Of a stretch of 64,000 bases of DNA, positions 52,440-61,514 are shown one piece after another. The number at the start of each line of letters is the position of its first letter. Position 1 is the first letter of the stretch. The notes under the pieces were generated by a model. The model worked only from the letters and a program-made list of their open reading frames with translations, was not told the DNA's origin and searched no databases. Origin of the DNA: Arsenicicoccus cauae (GTDB lineage Bacteria; Actinomycetota; Actinomycetes; Actinomycetales; Dermatophilaceae); the NCBI RefSeq assembly GCF_009707125.1, contig NZ_WLVL01000006.1, positions 1 through 64,000 on the forward strand, given 5' to 3'. Made by a program: the position numbers and the translations under genes.

Positions 52440-53804
52440 TCAGCCCTGGCCACCCGTGAAGTCCGCGTAGTCCTTCTGCAGCTTGTCGAGCGTCTGGTCG
52501 GGCGTGGCCTTCTTGGCCATCATGTCCTGCAGCGCCGCCCCGATCGTGTCGCTCATCGTCGGGGTCGCCCAGTCCAGGTAGGGCAGCAGCGCGTCGTCCT
52601 TGGTGGTCGTGGCGAACGCCGTGAAGACCTGCTGGCCCAGGGGGTTCGGAGCCTTCTGCTCGGCCGTGTCGACGACGGGGAGGTTCTCCGTCTCGGCGAT
52701 GACCTTCATCGCCTCCGGGGTGGTGATGTGGTTGATGAAGGCCGCTGCGGCGTCGGGGTTCTTGGCCTTGCTGGTGATCGCGAAGGGCTGACCCGAGGCG
52801 CCGGTCGTGTAGGTCTTGCCGCCGGCCTGCGCGGGCGGGGGCAGCATGAACTCGACCTTGTCGCCCATGGCCTTGGAGATGTCGGCCTGCAGCCACGTCC
52901 CGGCGATCAGGTAGGCCCCCTGACCCTTGGTGAAGGCCTGCCAGGCCGGGTCGTAGTCCTGACCGTTGAAGCCCTGGTTGAAATAGCCCTTGTCCACCCA
53001 CTCGACGAGCTTGCCGGCGGCCTGCTTGTTGCCGTCGGAGGTGTATGACGCCCCCGGGTTGCCGAAACCGAGCTTGCGGATCTCGTCCGGCTTGGCGAGC
53101 TGCCCCTGCAGGACGCCGAAGACGTGCACGGCCGGCCACTTCTCGAGGTTGCCGAGCATCAGCGGGGTCTCGCCCTTGCCCTTGAGCGTCGCCAGGGACG
53201 ACTCGAAGGACGCCCAGTCCGTCGGCGGCTGCAGGCCGGCCTTGGCGAGCTTGTCCTTGTTGACGTAGACGCCGACGACCTCGCCCACCTGCGGCAGGCC
53301 GTAGAGGTTGCCCGAGCCGAAGGTCTTGCCGTCCGGGGAGTAGGACACGACCGAGCGCAGCGACTGGCTGTAGCGCTTGTCCCAGCCGTAGGCCTTCATC
53401 CACGGGTCGAGGGGCACGAGCTGACCGCCCTTGACGAACTGCCCCATCTGCGAGCGCGTGTTGTTGGCCTGCACGATGTCGGGGGCGTCGTTGCCGGTCA
53501 GGGCCAGGCGCAGCGTCTTGACCAGGTCGTCGAAGGACCGCGAGACCCGCTTGATCTTGATGTTGGGGTACTTCGCCTGGAAGCTCGCGATGTTCTTGGT
53601 GAGCTGGGCGTTGCCGCCGCCGCGGACCTCCTGGTCCCACAGCGTCAGGGTGACGTCGCCGAGCTGGGCGGCGTCGGTCTTGACCGCGCGCTCGGTGCTC
53701 TGGGAGGACGCGGCGCTCCCCCCGGAGCCGGACGAGCCCGGTGCGCAGGCCGCGAGGGCCGTCCCGGCGACCGCGACCACGGCGGCACATGCCTTGCGAT
53801 TCAT
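52440..53804 (-). CDS. Extracellular sugar-binding lipoprotein (CUT1 type)
   Basis: A protein of 454 residues. A lipoprotein signal ends at LAAC with Cys20; a Ser/Gly-rich linker follows. The mature part is a bacterial extracellular solute-binding protein type 1, with VTLTLWDQEVRGGGNAQL at the start and QANNTRSQMGQFV in the first lobe. AAGGAG lies five bases before the ATG, which overlaps the kinase stop by 4 bases. Such proteins bind oligosaccharides of two or more units. The ligand is unknown; the operon partners point to an amino- or beta-linked sugar. Confidence 0.9.
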   Translation of the reverse strand: MNRKACAAVVAVAGTALAACAPGSSGSGGSAASSQSTERAVKTDAAQLGDVTLTLWDQEVRGGGNAQLTKNIASFQAKYPNIKIKRVSRSFDDLVKTLRLALTGNDAPDIVQANNTRSQMGQFVKGGQLVPLDPWMKAYGWDKRYSQSLRSVVSYSPDGKTFGSGNLYGLPQVGEVVGVYVNKDKLAKAGLQPPTDWASFESSLATLKGKGETPLMLGNLEKWPAVHVFGVLQGQLAKPDEIRKLGFGNPGASYTSDGNKQAAGKLVEWVDKGYFNQGFNGQDYDPAWQAFTKGQGAYLIAGTWLQADISKAMGDKVEFMLPPPAQAGGKTYTTGASGQPFAITSKAKNPDAAAAFINHITTPEAMKVIAETENLPVVDTAEQKAPNPLGQQVFTAFATTTKDDALLPYLDWATPTMSDTIGAALQDMMAKKATPDQTLDKLQKDYADFTGGQG

Positions 53805-54946
53805 GCTGACTCCTTCGAGAGGGCCGCGGTCGCGTCGGACCGTCGGGCAATGGTGGCAGCCGCCCGGCGCACCGCGCTCGGCGGGACGTCGGGGACCAGG
53901 TCGTCCAGGAACGAGTATCGACGCAGCACCGCCTTGTGCAGCGCCGTCGGGGACGGGGACTGGCGCTGCGCGTGCCACCAGTCCGCGATGTCGCCCCACC
54001 CGGGGGCGGCGAGGGACCCGCCGAACTGCTGGACCGCGAGCGCCGAGCACAGGGCGGCGAAGGCGAGGCGGTCATCGAGGCGCCAGCCGGCAAGGGTGCC
54101 GAGGGACAAGGCCGCGCAGAAGACGTCGCCCGCCCCCGTCGGGTCGATCGACTCGACGCGCAGCGCCGGGACCATGGCCTCCTCGCCGGTGGACCCGTCG
54201 ATGGCGAGCGCGCCGTGGGCGCCGTTGGTGACGACGGCGAGCGGCACCCGGTCGGCCAGCGCGTAGAGGGCGTCGTAGGCGGTGTCGGTCCGGGTGTAGG
54301 CCATCGCCTCGACCGCGTTGGGCGTGAACGCGTGGCAGCGGTCGAGCGGCTCAAGGACGCGCTGGTCCCACCGGCCCGTGCCGTCGAAGCCCACGTCGGC
54401 GAACAGCAGCGACCCCTGCTCGCGCGCCGCGTCGATCCACTGCAGCTCGTCCGGGGCGTCGGCGGGCGGCAGGTCGAACAGCACGGACCGGCTGCGCGGC
54501 GGGGTGCCGATGAGGTCGTTGGCCGACATGGGGGCGTCGTGCCCGTGGGTGATCATCCGCCGGTCCCCGGCGTGGGACACCGAGACGGTCACCGGCGTGT
54601 GCCAGTGCTCGAAACGGCGGGAGCAGCCGAGGTCCACCCCCTCCTGGTCCTGCAGCGTGCTCCACAGGAAGTCGCCGTAGGCGTCGTCGCCGAACGCCGC
54701 CGCCAGGCCGGTGCGCAGCCCCAGGCGGGCGCTGGCCACGGCGAGGTTGGCGGACCCGCCCGGGCAGGACCCCATGCCGTCGGCCCAGATCTCCTCGCCG
54801 CCCTCGGGGATGCGGTTCAGCCCGCTGAAGATGATGTCGAGGAAGACCATCCCGTGCAGCATCACGTCGATCTCGGGCTCGCCGGGATGACGCAACCCCG
54901 CGAGCGGGTCGAAGGACGTGCCGGAGGGGCCGGTCTGGCCAGTCAC
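53801..54946 (-). CDS. PfkB family carbohydrate kinase
   Basis: A protein of 381 residues from the GTG at 54946, with GAGG seven bases before it; an ATG at 54985 in the same frame lacks a good site. GSCPGGSANLAVASARLG is the N-terminal PfkB motif and DPTGAGDVFCAAL the C-terminal motif with the catalytic Asp. The C-terminal 80 residues (from GWGDIADWWHAQ) go beyond the usual ribokinase length and are unplaced. It is the first gene of the ABC import operon, so it probably phosphorylates the imported sugar, giving the phosphorylated substrate needed by the GH4 enzyme encoded divergently. Confidence 0.88.
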   Translation of the reverse strand: MTGQTGPSGTSFDPLAGLRHPGEPEIDVMLHGMVFLDIIFSGLNRIPEGGEEIWADGMGSCPGGSANLAVASARLGLRTGLAAAFGDDAYGDFLWSTLQDQEGVDLGCSRRFEHWHTPVTVSVSHAGDRRMITHGHDAPMSANDLIGTPPRSRSVLFDLPPADAPDELQWIDAAREQGSLLFADVGFDGTGRWDQRVLEPLDRCHAFTPNAVEAMAYTRTDTAYDALYALADRVPLAVVTNGAHGALAIDGSTGEEAMVPALRVESIDPTGAGDVFCAALSLGTLAGWRLDDRLAFAALCSALAVQQFGGSLAAPGWGDIADWWHAQRQSPSPTALHKAVLRRYSFLDDLVPDVPPSAVRRAAATIARRSDATAALSKESA

Positions 54947-55051
54947 GTGTCTGCCTCGCTGTCTGCCTGGCTGTCTGCCTCGCATCGCTGAGAGGGACGG
55001 ATCAAAAGGTGGTCACATGATCGTCCGTGCGCTGCGCGGATGCAAGCAAAA

Positions 55052-55080
55052 GCGAGCACTAGTTGCACGGTTGTGCTCGC
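55052..55080. promoter_or_regulatory. Operator candidate between the kinase operon and DeoR
   Basis: GCGAGCAC (55052-55059) and GTGCTCGC (55073-55080) are exact eight-base arms around 13 bases. It lies 33 bases before the DeoR start in the divergent promoter region and is a likely DeoR binding site. Confidence 0.6.
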
Positions 55081-55100
55081 CCCTGATCGCCGGTGAGCGC

Positions 55101-55106
55101 TACCCT
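55101..55106 (+). promoter_or_regulatory. -10 box for leaderless DeoR gene
   Basis: TACCCT lies six bases before the GTG at 55113. Confidence 0.5.
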
Positions 55107-55112
55107 GGGCCC

Positions 55113-55877
55113 GTGAAGCAGCTGCGCCAGGCCACCCTGATGCAGCACCTGCGCGCCCACGGGCTGACCACCGTGGCCGACCTCGCGTCGCGGGCGGGGG
55201 CCAGCGCGGCCACCATCCGGCGCGACCTGGCCGAGCTGGAGCGGACCGGGCGGCTCGTCCGCGTGCACGGCGGGGCCCGGCTGCCACCCGACGACCTGGC
55301 GCGTGACGAGCCGGTCCCCTTCGAGCGGGTGGCGACCCACGAGCTGCGCCACAAGCACGCCATCGCCCGTCGCGCGGCCCAGCTGGTGTCCGACGGCGAC
55401 GTCGTGCTCCTCGACATCGGCACCACCACGATGCTGCTGGCGCGCGAGCTGCGCGGCCGGCGCATCACGGTCCTCACGAGCTCGCTGGCGGTCCTCGACG
55501 AGCTGCGGCACGACCGCACCGTGGAGCTGGTGCTGCTCGGCGGCACCGTGCGCCGCGCCTATCACTCGCTGGTCGGCGTCCTGACCGAGGACGCGCTGCG
55601 CCAGGTCCGCGCCGCCACGGCCTTTCTCGGCACGAGCGGGATCACGACCGACGGCGACGTCCTCGACACCACCCTCGTCGAGGTCCCCGTCAAGCGGGCC
55701 ATGATGCGCAGCGCCGACCGCGTGGTGCTGCTCGCGGACCACAGCAAGCTGCCCGGCCACGGCACCCTGCGCGTGTGCGGGGCGGACGGCATACACACCC
55801 TGGTGACGGACGACAGGGCCGACCCGCAGGTGCTCGCCGCCCTTGCGGAGCGCGGCACGGAGGTGATCACGGCATGA
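55113..55877 (+). CDS. DeoR family transcriptional regulator
   Basis: A protein of 254 residues from the GTG at 55113. An upstream extension of the frame to 54918 crosses the divergent promoter and operator and was rejected. The helix-turn-helix is TTVADLASRAGASAATIRRD (about 16-35), and the sugar-phosphate-binding DeoR C-terminal domain follows, with DIGTTTMLLARELRG and FLGTSGITTDG typical of the phosphate-binding loops. Such regulators respond to phosphorylated sugars, which fits a locus encoding a kinase and a phospho-glycosidase. It overlaps the GH4 start (ATGA) and probably represses both divergent operons. Confidence 0.9.
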   Translation: MKQLRQATLMQHLRAHGLTTVADLASRAGASAATIRRDLAELERTGRLVRVHGGARLPPDDLARDEPVPFERVATHELRHKHAIARRAAQLVSDGDVVLLDIGTTTMLLARELRGRRITVLTSSLAVLDELRHDRTVELVLLGGTVRRAYHSLVGVLTEDALRQVRAATAFLGTSGITTDGDVLDTTLVEVPVKRAMMRSADRVVLLADHSKLPGHGTLRVCGADGIHTLVTDDRADPQVLAALAERGTEVITA

Positions 55878-57211
55878 GACTGACCATCCTGGGCGGTGGG
55901 GGATTTCGCGTCCCCCTCGTGTACGGCGCGCTCCTCGGCGACCGGCACGACCGCCGCGTCGACGAGCTGGTGCTGCACGACGTCGACGCCGGCCGCCTGG
56001 GGGTGATCGAGCGGGTGCTGCGGCAGATGGCGGCGGGCCGGGAGGACGCCCCGACGGTCACGGCCACCACCTCGCTGGACGAGGCCCTGGAGGGGACGGA
56101 CTTCGTGTTCTCCGCGATCCGGGTCGGCGGGCTCGAGGGGCGCACCTGCGACGAGCGGGTGGCGCTGGACCTCGGCGTGCTCGGTCAGGAGACGACCGGG
56201 CCGGGCGGCCTGGCCTATGGGCTCCGCACCCTCCCGGTGGCGCTCGACATCGCCTCGCGCGTGCAGCGACTGGCGCCGGACGCGTGGTTCATCAACTTCA
56301 CCAACCCCGCGGGGATGATCACGCAGGCGATGCAGACCGTCCTCGGCGACCGCGTGATGGGCATCTGCGACTCACCGCTCGGGCTCGGGCGCCGCGCTGC
56401 GCACGCGCTCGGGCTGCCCGGCGACGCGACGCGGTTCGGCTACTCCGGGCTCAACCACTGCGGCTGGCTGCAGACCCTCGTGCATGACGGTGTCGACGTC
56501 CTGCCCACGCTGCTCGACCGGCCGGACCTGCTGCTGACCACCGAGGAGGGGCGGCTCTTCGGCCCCGAGTGGCTGCAGACCATCGGCGCCATCCCCAACG
56601 AGTACCTCTACTACTACTACTTCACCCGCGAGGCGGTCGCCGGGATCCGCGGGTCCGCCGAGACGCGCGGCGAGTATCTCCTGCGCTCCCAGGCGGACTT
56701 CTATCGTGCCGTGGGGGACTCACCGGATCGGGCGCACGAGCTGTGGGTGCGGACCCGGCGCGAGCGGGACGAGACCTACATGGCCGAGGCGCGGTCCGAG
56801 GGCGAGGAGCGGGACGCCGCGGACGTGGCGGGCGGCGGCTACGAGGGTGTGGCGCTCGCGCTGATGGCGGCGATCGCCCGCAACGAACGCGCAGCCATGC
56901 TGCTCAACGTGCGCAACGGCACCACCCTCCCCGGCCTGCCCGCCGACGCCGTGGTCGAGGTGCCGTGCGTGGTGGACGCGTCGGGCCCGCAGCCGCTGTC
57001 GGCCGTGCCCCTCACCGGTCACCCGCTGGGACTCGTGCAACAGGTCAAGGCGGTGGAGTCGTTGGCCATCCGCGCGGCCCAGGAGGGGTCGGAGGCGCTG
57101 GCGCTGCAGGCCTTTGCGCTGCACCCGCTGGTCGACTCGGTCGTGACGGCGCGGCTGCTGCTGGCGGGCTACCGCGAGCGGATCCCGTCCTTGGACGCCG
57201 TCTTTCGCTGA
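55874..57211 (+). CDS. Glycoside hydrolase family 4, probable 6-phospho-glycosidase
   Basis: A protein of 445 residues. GH4 enzymes use NAD+ and a divalent metal to cleave phosphorylated disaccharides by an oxidation-elimination route. The NAD fold starts LTILGGGGFRVPLVYGAL, NFTNPAGM is at 141-148, the metal Cys and subgroup tetrad is CDSP at 165-168 (ICDSPLGLG), and metal His195 is in GLNHCGW. Known tetrads are CNVP/CNIP for 6-phospho-beta-glucosidases and CDMP for 6-phospho-alpha-glucosidases; CDSP is neither, so linkage is open. Its ATG overlaps the DeoR stop. It is normally a partner of PTS uptake, but no PTS gene is seen here. Confidence 0.9.
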   Translation: MRLTILGGGGFRVPLVYGALLGDRHDRRVDELVLHDVDAGRLGVIERVLRQMAAGREDAPTVTATTSLDEALEGTDFVFSAIRVGGLEGRTCDERVALDLGVLGQETTGPGGLAYGLRTLPVALDIASRVQRLAPDAWFINFTNPAGMITQAMQTVLGDRVMGICDSPLGLGRRAAHALGLPGDATRFGYSGLNHCGWLQTLVHDGVDVLPTLLDRPDLLLTTEEGRLFGPEWLQTIGAIPNEYLYYYYFTREAVAGIRGSAETRGEYLLRSQADFYRAVGDSPDRAHELWVRTRRERDETYMAEARSEGEERDAADVAGGGYEGVALALMAAIARNERAAMLLNVRNGTTLPGLPADAVVEVPCVVDASGPQPLSAVPLTGHPLGLVQQVKAVESLAIRAAQEGSEALALQAFALHPLVDSVVTARLLLAGYRERIPSLDAVFR

Positions 57212-57240
57212 CCTGCGCGCCCGCGCCCCGCGGCACGACC

Positions 57241-57277
57241 GGGACGTTCATGCTCGGATCCCGGGCACGGACGTCCC
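57241..57277. terminator. Hairpin between convergent GH4 and lacI
   Basis: GGGACGTTCATGC and GCACGGACGTCCC pair at 10 of 13 positions around 11 bases. A closely related hairpin is at 60300-60346. Confidence 0.55.
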
Positions 57278-57304
57278 CACTCGCGCGGTGGCGGAGGGGG
57301 ACGC

Positions 57305-58242
57305 TCAGGTCGTGCTGCGTATGACGATCCGCGGCGGCACGACCACTGCAGCCTCGCCGGCCGCGTCGCTCACACCGGAGCCGCTCACACCGGAGCCGCT
57401 CACACCGGAGCCGCCGGCGCGGGCCACCGCCAGGAGCAGGGCCTCCTCCGCGAGGCGGGCAGGGTCCTGCGAGACGGTCGTGAGGGCGATGCTCGACAGC
57501 GCGCCCAGCCGTGTGTCATCGTAGCCCGCCACCGCCAGCCCCTCCGGCACGGCGACCCCGGCCGACCGCAACGCCAGCAGCAGGCCGGTCGCGATCATGT
57601 CGTTGTGGGCGAGCACGGCCGACGGGGGTGACTGGCGTCGCAGCAGGGCGGCCGCCGCGCGCACGCCCGCGTCCTCGCTGGGATCGCCTGGCAGCACGTC
57701 GATCTCGCGCTCAAGGCCGTGGGCCCGCATCGCCCGGCGGTAGCCCTCGCGGCGCGTGGCGCTCATCGCGGCGTCCCCGCCATCCACGAAGCTGATGGTG
57801 CGGTGGCCCCGCTCGTGGAGGTGACCCACGAGCAGCGCCATACCGGCGTCGTCGTCCGCCCGGACCGTGTCGACACCCGGCGCGGTCAGGTCGGAGCCGA
57901 CCACCACGGTCGGCTGCCGGGAGCCGAGCTCGGCCAACGTGCGCGCGTCGACGTCGGGGCTGACCAGCAGCACCGCGTCGCACCGCTCGTGCCGGAGGCT
58001 GTCCACGGCGGCGGTGACGTCGCGAGCGGGTGTCGTCGCGCTGAGGACCAGGTCGAGGCCCTGGCCGGCTGCGGCGGCATACAGGCTCTCGACCAGGGCC
58101 GCGTGGAAGGTCTGGCGCAGGCTGAGGGTCACCCCGACCACCCGGCTGCGTCGCTCCCGCAGCCCGCGGGCGCGCCGATCGGGCTGGTAGCCAAGGCGAT
58201 CCGCCGCGGCCAGGACCAGGCTGCGGGTGGCCTCGGAGACGC
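57305..58242 (-). pseudogene. LacI family regulator lacking its N-terminal DNA-binding start
   Basis: Read from 58242 the frame gives VSEATRSLVLAAADRLGYQP and then RRSRVVGVTLSLRQTFH, that is the second half of the LacI helix-turn-helix, the hinge and the whole sugar-binding domain to a stop at 57305. The first 30 or so residues, including the recognition helix, are missing because the sequence passes into a dehydrogenase gene on the other strand. The C-terminus carries a 15-base unit repeated three times (57369-57413), adding GSGVS repeats. A start inside the remaining part (GTG at 58141) would give only an effector domain. It was presumably the regulator of the adjacent dehydrogenase. Confidence 0.82.
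57369..57413. repeat. Three tandem 15-base units inside the lacI remnant
   Basis: CTCACACCGGAGCCG is repeated three times without change, keeping the frame. Confidence 0.85.
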
Positions 58243-59256
58243 TGGCAGGAGATCGTCGACGACCCCGACATCGACGTCGTCTCGATCGTCGTCGGCAACG
58301 ACCTGCACCGTCCGATCGCCGAGGCGCTGGTGCGCGCCGGCAAGCACGCCTTCTGCGAGAAGCCGCTCGCGGGCACGCTCGAGGACGGGCGCGCGATGGC
58401 CGAGCTCGAGGGGGGCGCCGCGCGCGAGGCGGGCGTGGTGACGGGCGTCGGCTTCACCCATCGCCGCAACCCCGCCATGGCCCGCGTCGCCCAGCACGTC
58501 GCCGACGGCGACCTGGGCCCGCTGTCGCTGGTGGAGGGACGCTACGACTGCGACTACGCGTGCGATCCGCGCGGTCCCCTGACCTGGCGCTTCACCGGCC
58601 CGCTGGGCAGCGGCGCGCTCGCGGACGTCGGGGCCCACCTGATCGACCTTGCCGAATTCGTCTGCGGGCCCATCGAGTCCGTCGCCGGCGGCACCTTGTC
58701 GATCCAGGTCGGCGAGCGCCCCACGCCGCTCGGCTTCGTCGTCGGCCACGGGGCCGCGCCCGTGTCGGACGAGATGGGGCCGGTGACCAACGAGGACACC
58801 GCGACCTTCACGGCGCGCTTCGCCGGCGGCGCGGCGGCCACGCTCGCCTGCTCGCGCACGGCCTTCGGGATGCCGAACGGCCTGCGGCTCGAGGTCTACG
58901 GCCTCAACGGGCGTGCGGCGGTCGACTGGCACCGTCCCGCGGAGTACGTCTATGACGACGAGCAGCCCGCCGCGGCCACCCGTGGCGAGCGCCGGATCAT
59001 CGCAGGCCCGCACCTGCCCTACTTCAACGGCGGCTACCCGATGCAGGCCGCCGGCAACGGCGGCGGCAACGCCGAGATGTTCGCCTACGAATGCCGCGCC
59101 TTCCTCGACCAGGTGCTCGGGATCGACGGCGGCACGCCGCCCAACGCGTCCTTCACCGACGCCTACCGCACGATGCTCGTCGTCGACGCCGTCGTGCGGT
59201 CCCACCGGTCCGGCGGCGCCGCCGTCACCGTCCCCTCCCCCGGAAACGAGCTGTGA
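58243..59256 (+). pseudogene. Gfo/Idh/MocA dehydrogenase lacking its nucleotide-binding start
   Basis: Homology begins abruptly at 58243 with WQEIVDDPDIDVVSIVV, about 60 residues into the normal protein, so the glycine-rich NAD loop is missing. The rest is intact: CEKPLAGTLEDG with the catalytic Lys, LADVGAHLIDL with D and H, and a complete C-terminal sheet to the TGA at 59254-59256. It resembles the long dehydrogenase at 27575. The ATG at 58456 or the GTG at 58330 might start a shorter product, but none could bind cofactor. The break coincides exactly with that of the divergent lacI gene. The following TIM-barrel gene starts 2 bases later. Confidence 0.82.
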
Positions 59257-59258
59257 CC

Positions 59259-60251
59259 ATGAAGCTCGGCGCCTACACCGCCTGCCTGGCCGACCAGTCC
59301 GTCCCCGAGATGCTCGACACCCTGCGCGGCCTCGGGCTGACGTCGGTCGAGGTCAACTCCGGCGGCTTCATCCCCGTCCCGCACCTCCACGTCGACGGCC
59401 TGCTCGCGTCGGCCTCCGCGCGCGAGGACTACCTCGGGCTGTATGCCGAGCGCGGCATGGAGCTCACCGCCCTCAACTGCAACGGGAATCCCCTGTCCCC
59501 CAACGCCTCAGACGGGCCCAAGCACGACCACGACCTGCGTCGGTCGATCGAGCTCGCCGCGCTGCTCGGGGCCGAGCACGTCATCACCGTGTCCGGCCTG
59601 CCCGGTGCCGAGCCCGGCGCCACGCTGCCGACCTGGGTGGTCAACGCCTGGCACGGCCAGGACCAGCAGATCCTCGCCCACCAGTGGCCGATCGCCGTGG
59701 CCTACTGGCGCGAGATCGACCGCTTCGCCCGCGACCACGACGTGCGCGTCGCCCTCGAGCTGCACCCGCGCAACCTGGTCTTCAACACCACGACCTACCA
59801 GCGGCTGCTGGACGAGACCGGCGCCACGAACGTCGGTGTGGAGATGGACACCTCGCACCTGATGTGGCAGCAGATGGACGTCCCCACGGTGATCCGCACG
59901 CTCGGCGACCGGGTCTTCTTCGCGGCGGCCAAGGACGTCGCGCTGTTCGACGGGGTCCGGACCAAGGGGGTGCTCGACGTCGACTTCGGCGCCGTCCCGC
60001 CCGACGCGGAGGACAAGGTGCCCGTGGGCTACCACCACTGGTGCGCGTCCTGGCCCGACGACCCGGCATGGCGGTTCGTGGCAGTCGGGGCCGGCCACGG
60101 GGTCGACTACTGGGTCGAGGTGCTGCGCGCGCTCAAGGAGGTGGACGAGGACATGGTGATCAACATCGAGCACGAGGACGCCGCCATGTCGACGATGGAC
60201 GGCCTGCGTATGGCGGCCACCACCCTCCTCGAGGCCGCCGCCCGCACCTGA
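59259..60251 (+). CDS. Xylose-isomerase-like TIM-barrel sugar isomerase/epimerase
   Basis: A protein of 330 residues from the ATG at 59259; a GTG two codons earlier overlaps the preceding stop and is also possible. LGAYTACLADQSVPEMLD starts the barrel, SVEVNSGGFIPVPHLHVD, ALNCNGNPLSPN and ALELHPRNLVFN hold the first metal ligands, and VGVEMDTSHLMWQQMD and VINIEHEDAAMSTMDGL the last. The HPRNLVFN and DTSHLMWQ segments are those of a large actinobacterial group found with Gfo/Idh/MocA dehydrogenases. It forms an operon with the broken dehydrogenase, so its expression may also be lost. Confidence 0.82.
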   Translation: MKLGAYTACLADQSVPEMLDTLRGLGLTSVEVNSGGFIPVPHLHVDGLLASASAREDYLGLYAERGMELTALNCNGNPLSPNASDGPKHDHDLRRSIELAALLGAEHVITVSGLPGAEPGATLPTWVVNAWHGQDQQILAHQWPIAVAYWREIDRFARDHDVRVALELHPRNLVFNTTTYQRLLDETGATNVGVEMDTSHLMWQQMDVPTVIRTLGDRVFFAAAKDVALFDGVRTKGVLDVDFGAVPPDAEDKVPVGYHHWCASWPDDPAWRFVAVGAGHGVDYWVEVLRALKEVDEDMVINIEHEDAAMSTMDGLRMAATTLLEAAART

Positions 60252-60299
60252 CCCATCCCCCTCTCGCCGCCACCCCTCTCGCCGTCACCTGGCGGACCG

Positions 60300-60346
60300 C
60301 AACGGGGACGTTCGTGCCCGCCCAGCGAGCACGGACGTCCCCGTTG
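60300..60346. terminator. Bidirectional terminator between TIM-barrel and sigma genes
   Basis: CAACGGGGACGTTCGTGC and GCACGGACGTCCCCGTTG pair at 17 of 18 positions around 11 bases, between two facing stops. Confidence 0.8.
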
Positions 60347-60355
60347 CGCCGCCGC

Positions 60356-61492
60356 TCAGCCCCGAAGCCTGGCCGCCTCGCCGGTCAGGTGGACCCTCTC
60401 GGCCGCGTTCGTGGCCGAGCGCGCTGCCGCGAGATAGAGCTCGGCCGCCTTGGCGGCGTTGCCGGCCTTCGCCTCGAGATAGGCGCGCACAGCGGTGTGG
60501 CGCGGCAGACCCGGGTCCAGCTCGGCCAGAGCGGCCAACCCCGCAGCTGGGCCGTCCGCCTCGCCCACCGCGGCCGCCCGGTTGAGGCGGGCCACCGGCG
60601 AGGAGGTGAGCGCCACGAGCTCGTCATACCACTCGACGATCTGCACCCAGTCGGTCTCGTCGGCCCGCTGGGCGTCCGCGTGCAGCGCTGCGATGGCGGC
60701 CTGAGCCTGGTACTCCCCCAACCGATCTCGCGCGAGCGCGCCCTGCAGGAGGTCGACGCCCTCGGCGATTAGGGCGGTGTCCCACAGCGTGCGGTCCTGC
60801 TCGGCCAGCGTGACCAGAGCCCCGGCTGCGGTCCACCGGGCAGGGCGGCGCGCGTGGTGCAGCAGCATGAGGGCGAGCAGGCCGATCGCCTCAGGGTCGT
60901 CCGTGAGGGCGACGAGCTGGCGGGTCAGCCTGATGGCCTCCGCCGCGAGGTCGACCGACCCCGAGTAGCCCTCGTTGAACACGAGGTAGAGCACCCGCAG
61001 CACGGTGCCCACGTCGCGCGGCTCGCCGGCGAGGTCGACCGAGACGAGACGGGCCTTGGCGCGGCTGATCCGCTGCGCCAAGGCCCGCTCCGGCACGAGA
61101 TAGGCCTCGCTGATCTGCCGCGTCGTCAGTCCGCCGACCGCGCGGAGCGTGAGGGCGACCGCGGACGCCGGCGTGAGCGAGGGGTGCGCGCACAGCGCAT
61201 AGAGCTGCAGGGTGTCGTCGACCGACGTGACGCCGCCCGGCGGGGGTTCCTCGTGGACGAGCACCTCCCGCGCCTGGCGCGCCTGGTCGGATCGGACGGC
61301 GTCGACGTGCTTGCGCCACGCCGCGGTCACGAGCCACGCCCGCGGGTCGCGCGGCGGGTCCGTCGGCCAGACCTCCAGGGCCTTGACCAGCGCTTCCTGC
61401 ACGGCGTCCTCGGCCGACGCGAAGTCTGCTCCGCGCCGGACGAGGACGCCGATCACCGCGGGGATCAGCTCCCGCAGCGTGACGTCGTCCAT
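60356..61492 (-). CDS. RNA polymerase ECF sigma factor, ECF42 type with C-terminal TPR extension
   Basis: A protein of 378 residues, about twice the usual ECF length. Sigma region 2 (about 5-75) includes DAVQEALVKALEVWP and region 4 (about 105-155) TLRAVGGLTTRQISEAYLVP. The rest (about 170-378) is helical and repeat-like, with LYLVFNEGYSGS and EAKAGNAAKAAELYLAA, as in the tetratricopeptide-like extension of ECF42 factors. No anti-sigma gene is present. It follows a DGPF/YCII gene by 22 bases, the conserved partner of this group. The extension is thought to control activity. Target genes are unknown but probably include the partner gene. Confidence 0.88.
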   Translation of the reverse strand: MDDVTLRELIPAVIGVLVRRGADFASAEDAVQEALVKALEVWPTDPPRDPRAWLVTAAWRKHVDAVRSDQARQAREVLVHEEPPPGGVTSVDDTLQLYALCAHPSLTPASAVALTLRAVGGLTTRQISEAYLVPERALAQRISRAKARLVSVDLAGEPRDVGTVLRVLYLVFNEGYSGSVDLAAEAIRLTRQLVALTDDPEAIGLLALMLLHHARRPARWTAAGALVTLAEQDRTLWDTALIAEGVDLLQGALARDRLGEYQAQAAIAALHADAQRADETDWVQIVEWYDELVALTSSPVARLNRAAAVGEADGPAAGLAALAELDPGLPRHTAVRAYLEAKAGNAAKAAELYLAAARSATNAAERVHLTGEAARLRG

Positions 61493-61514
61493 GGACCGAC
61501 TCGTCTCGTCCCGC

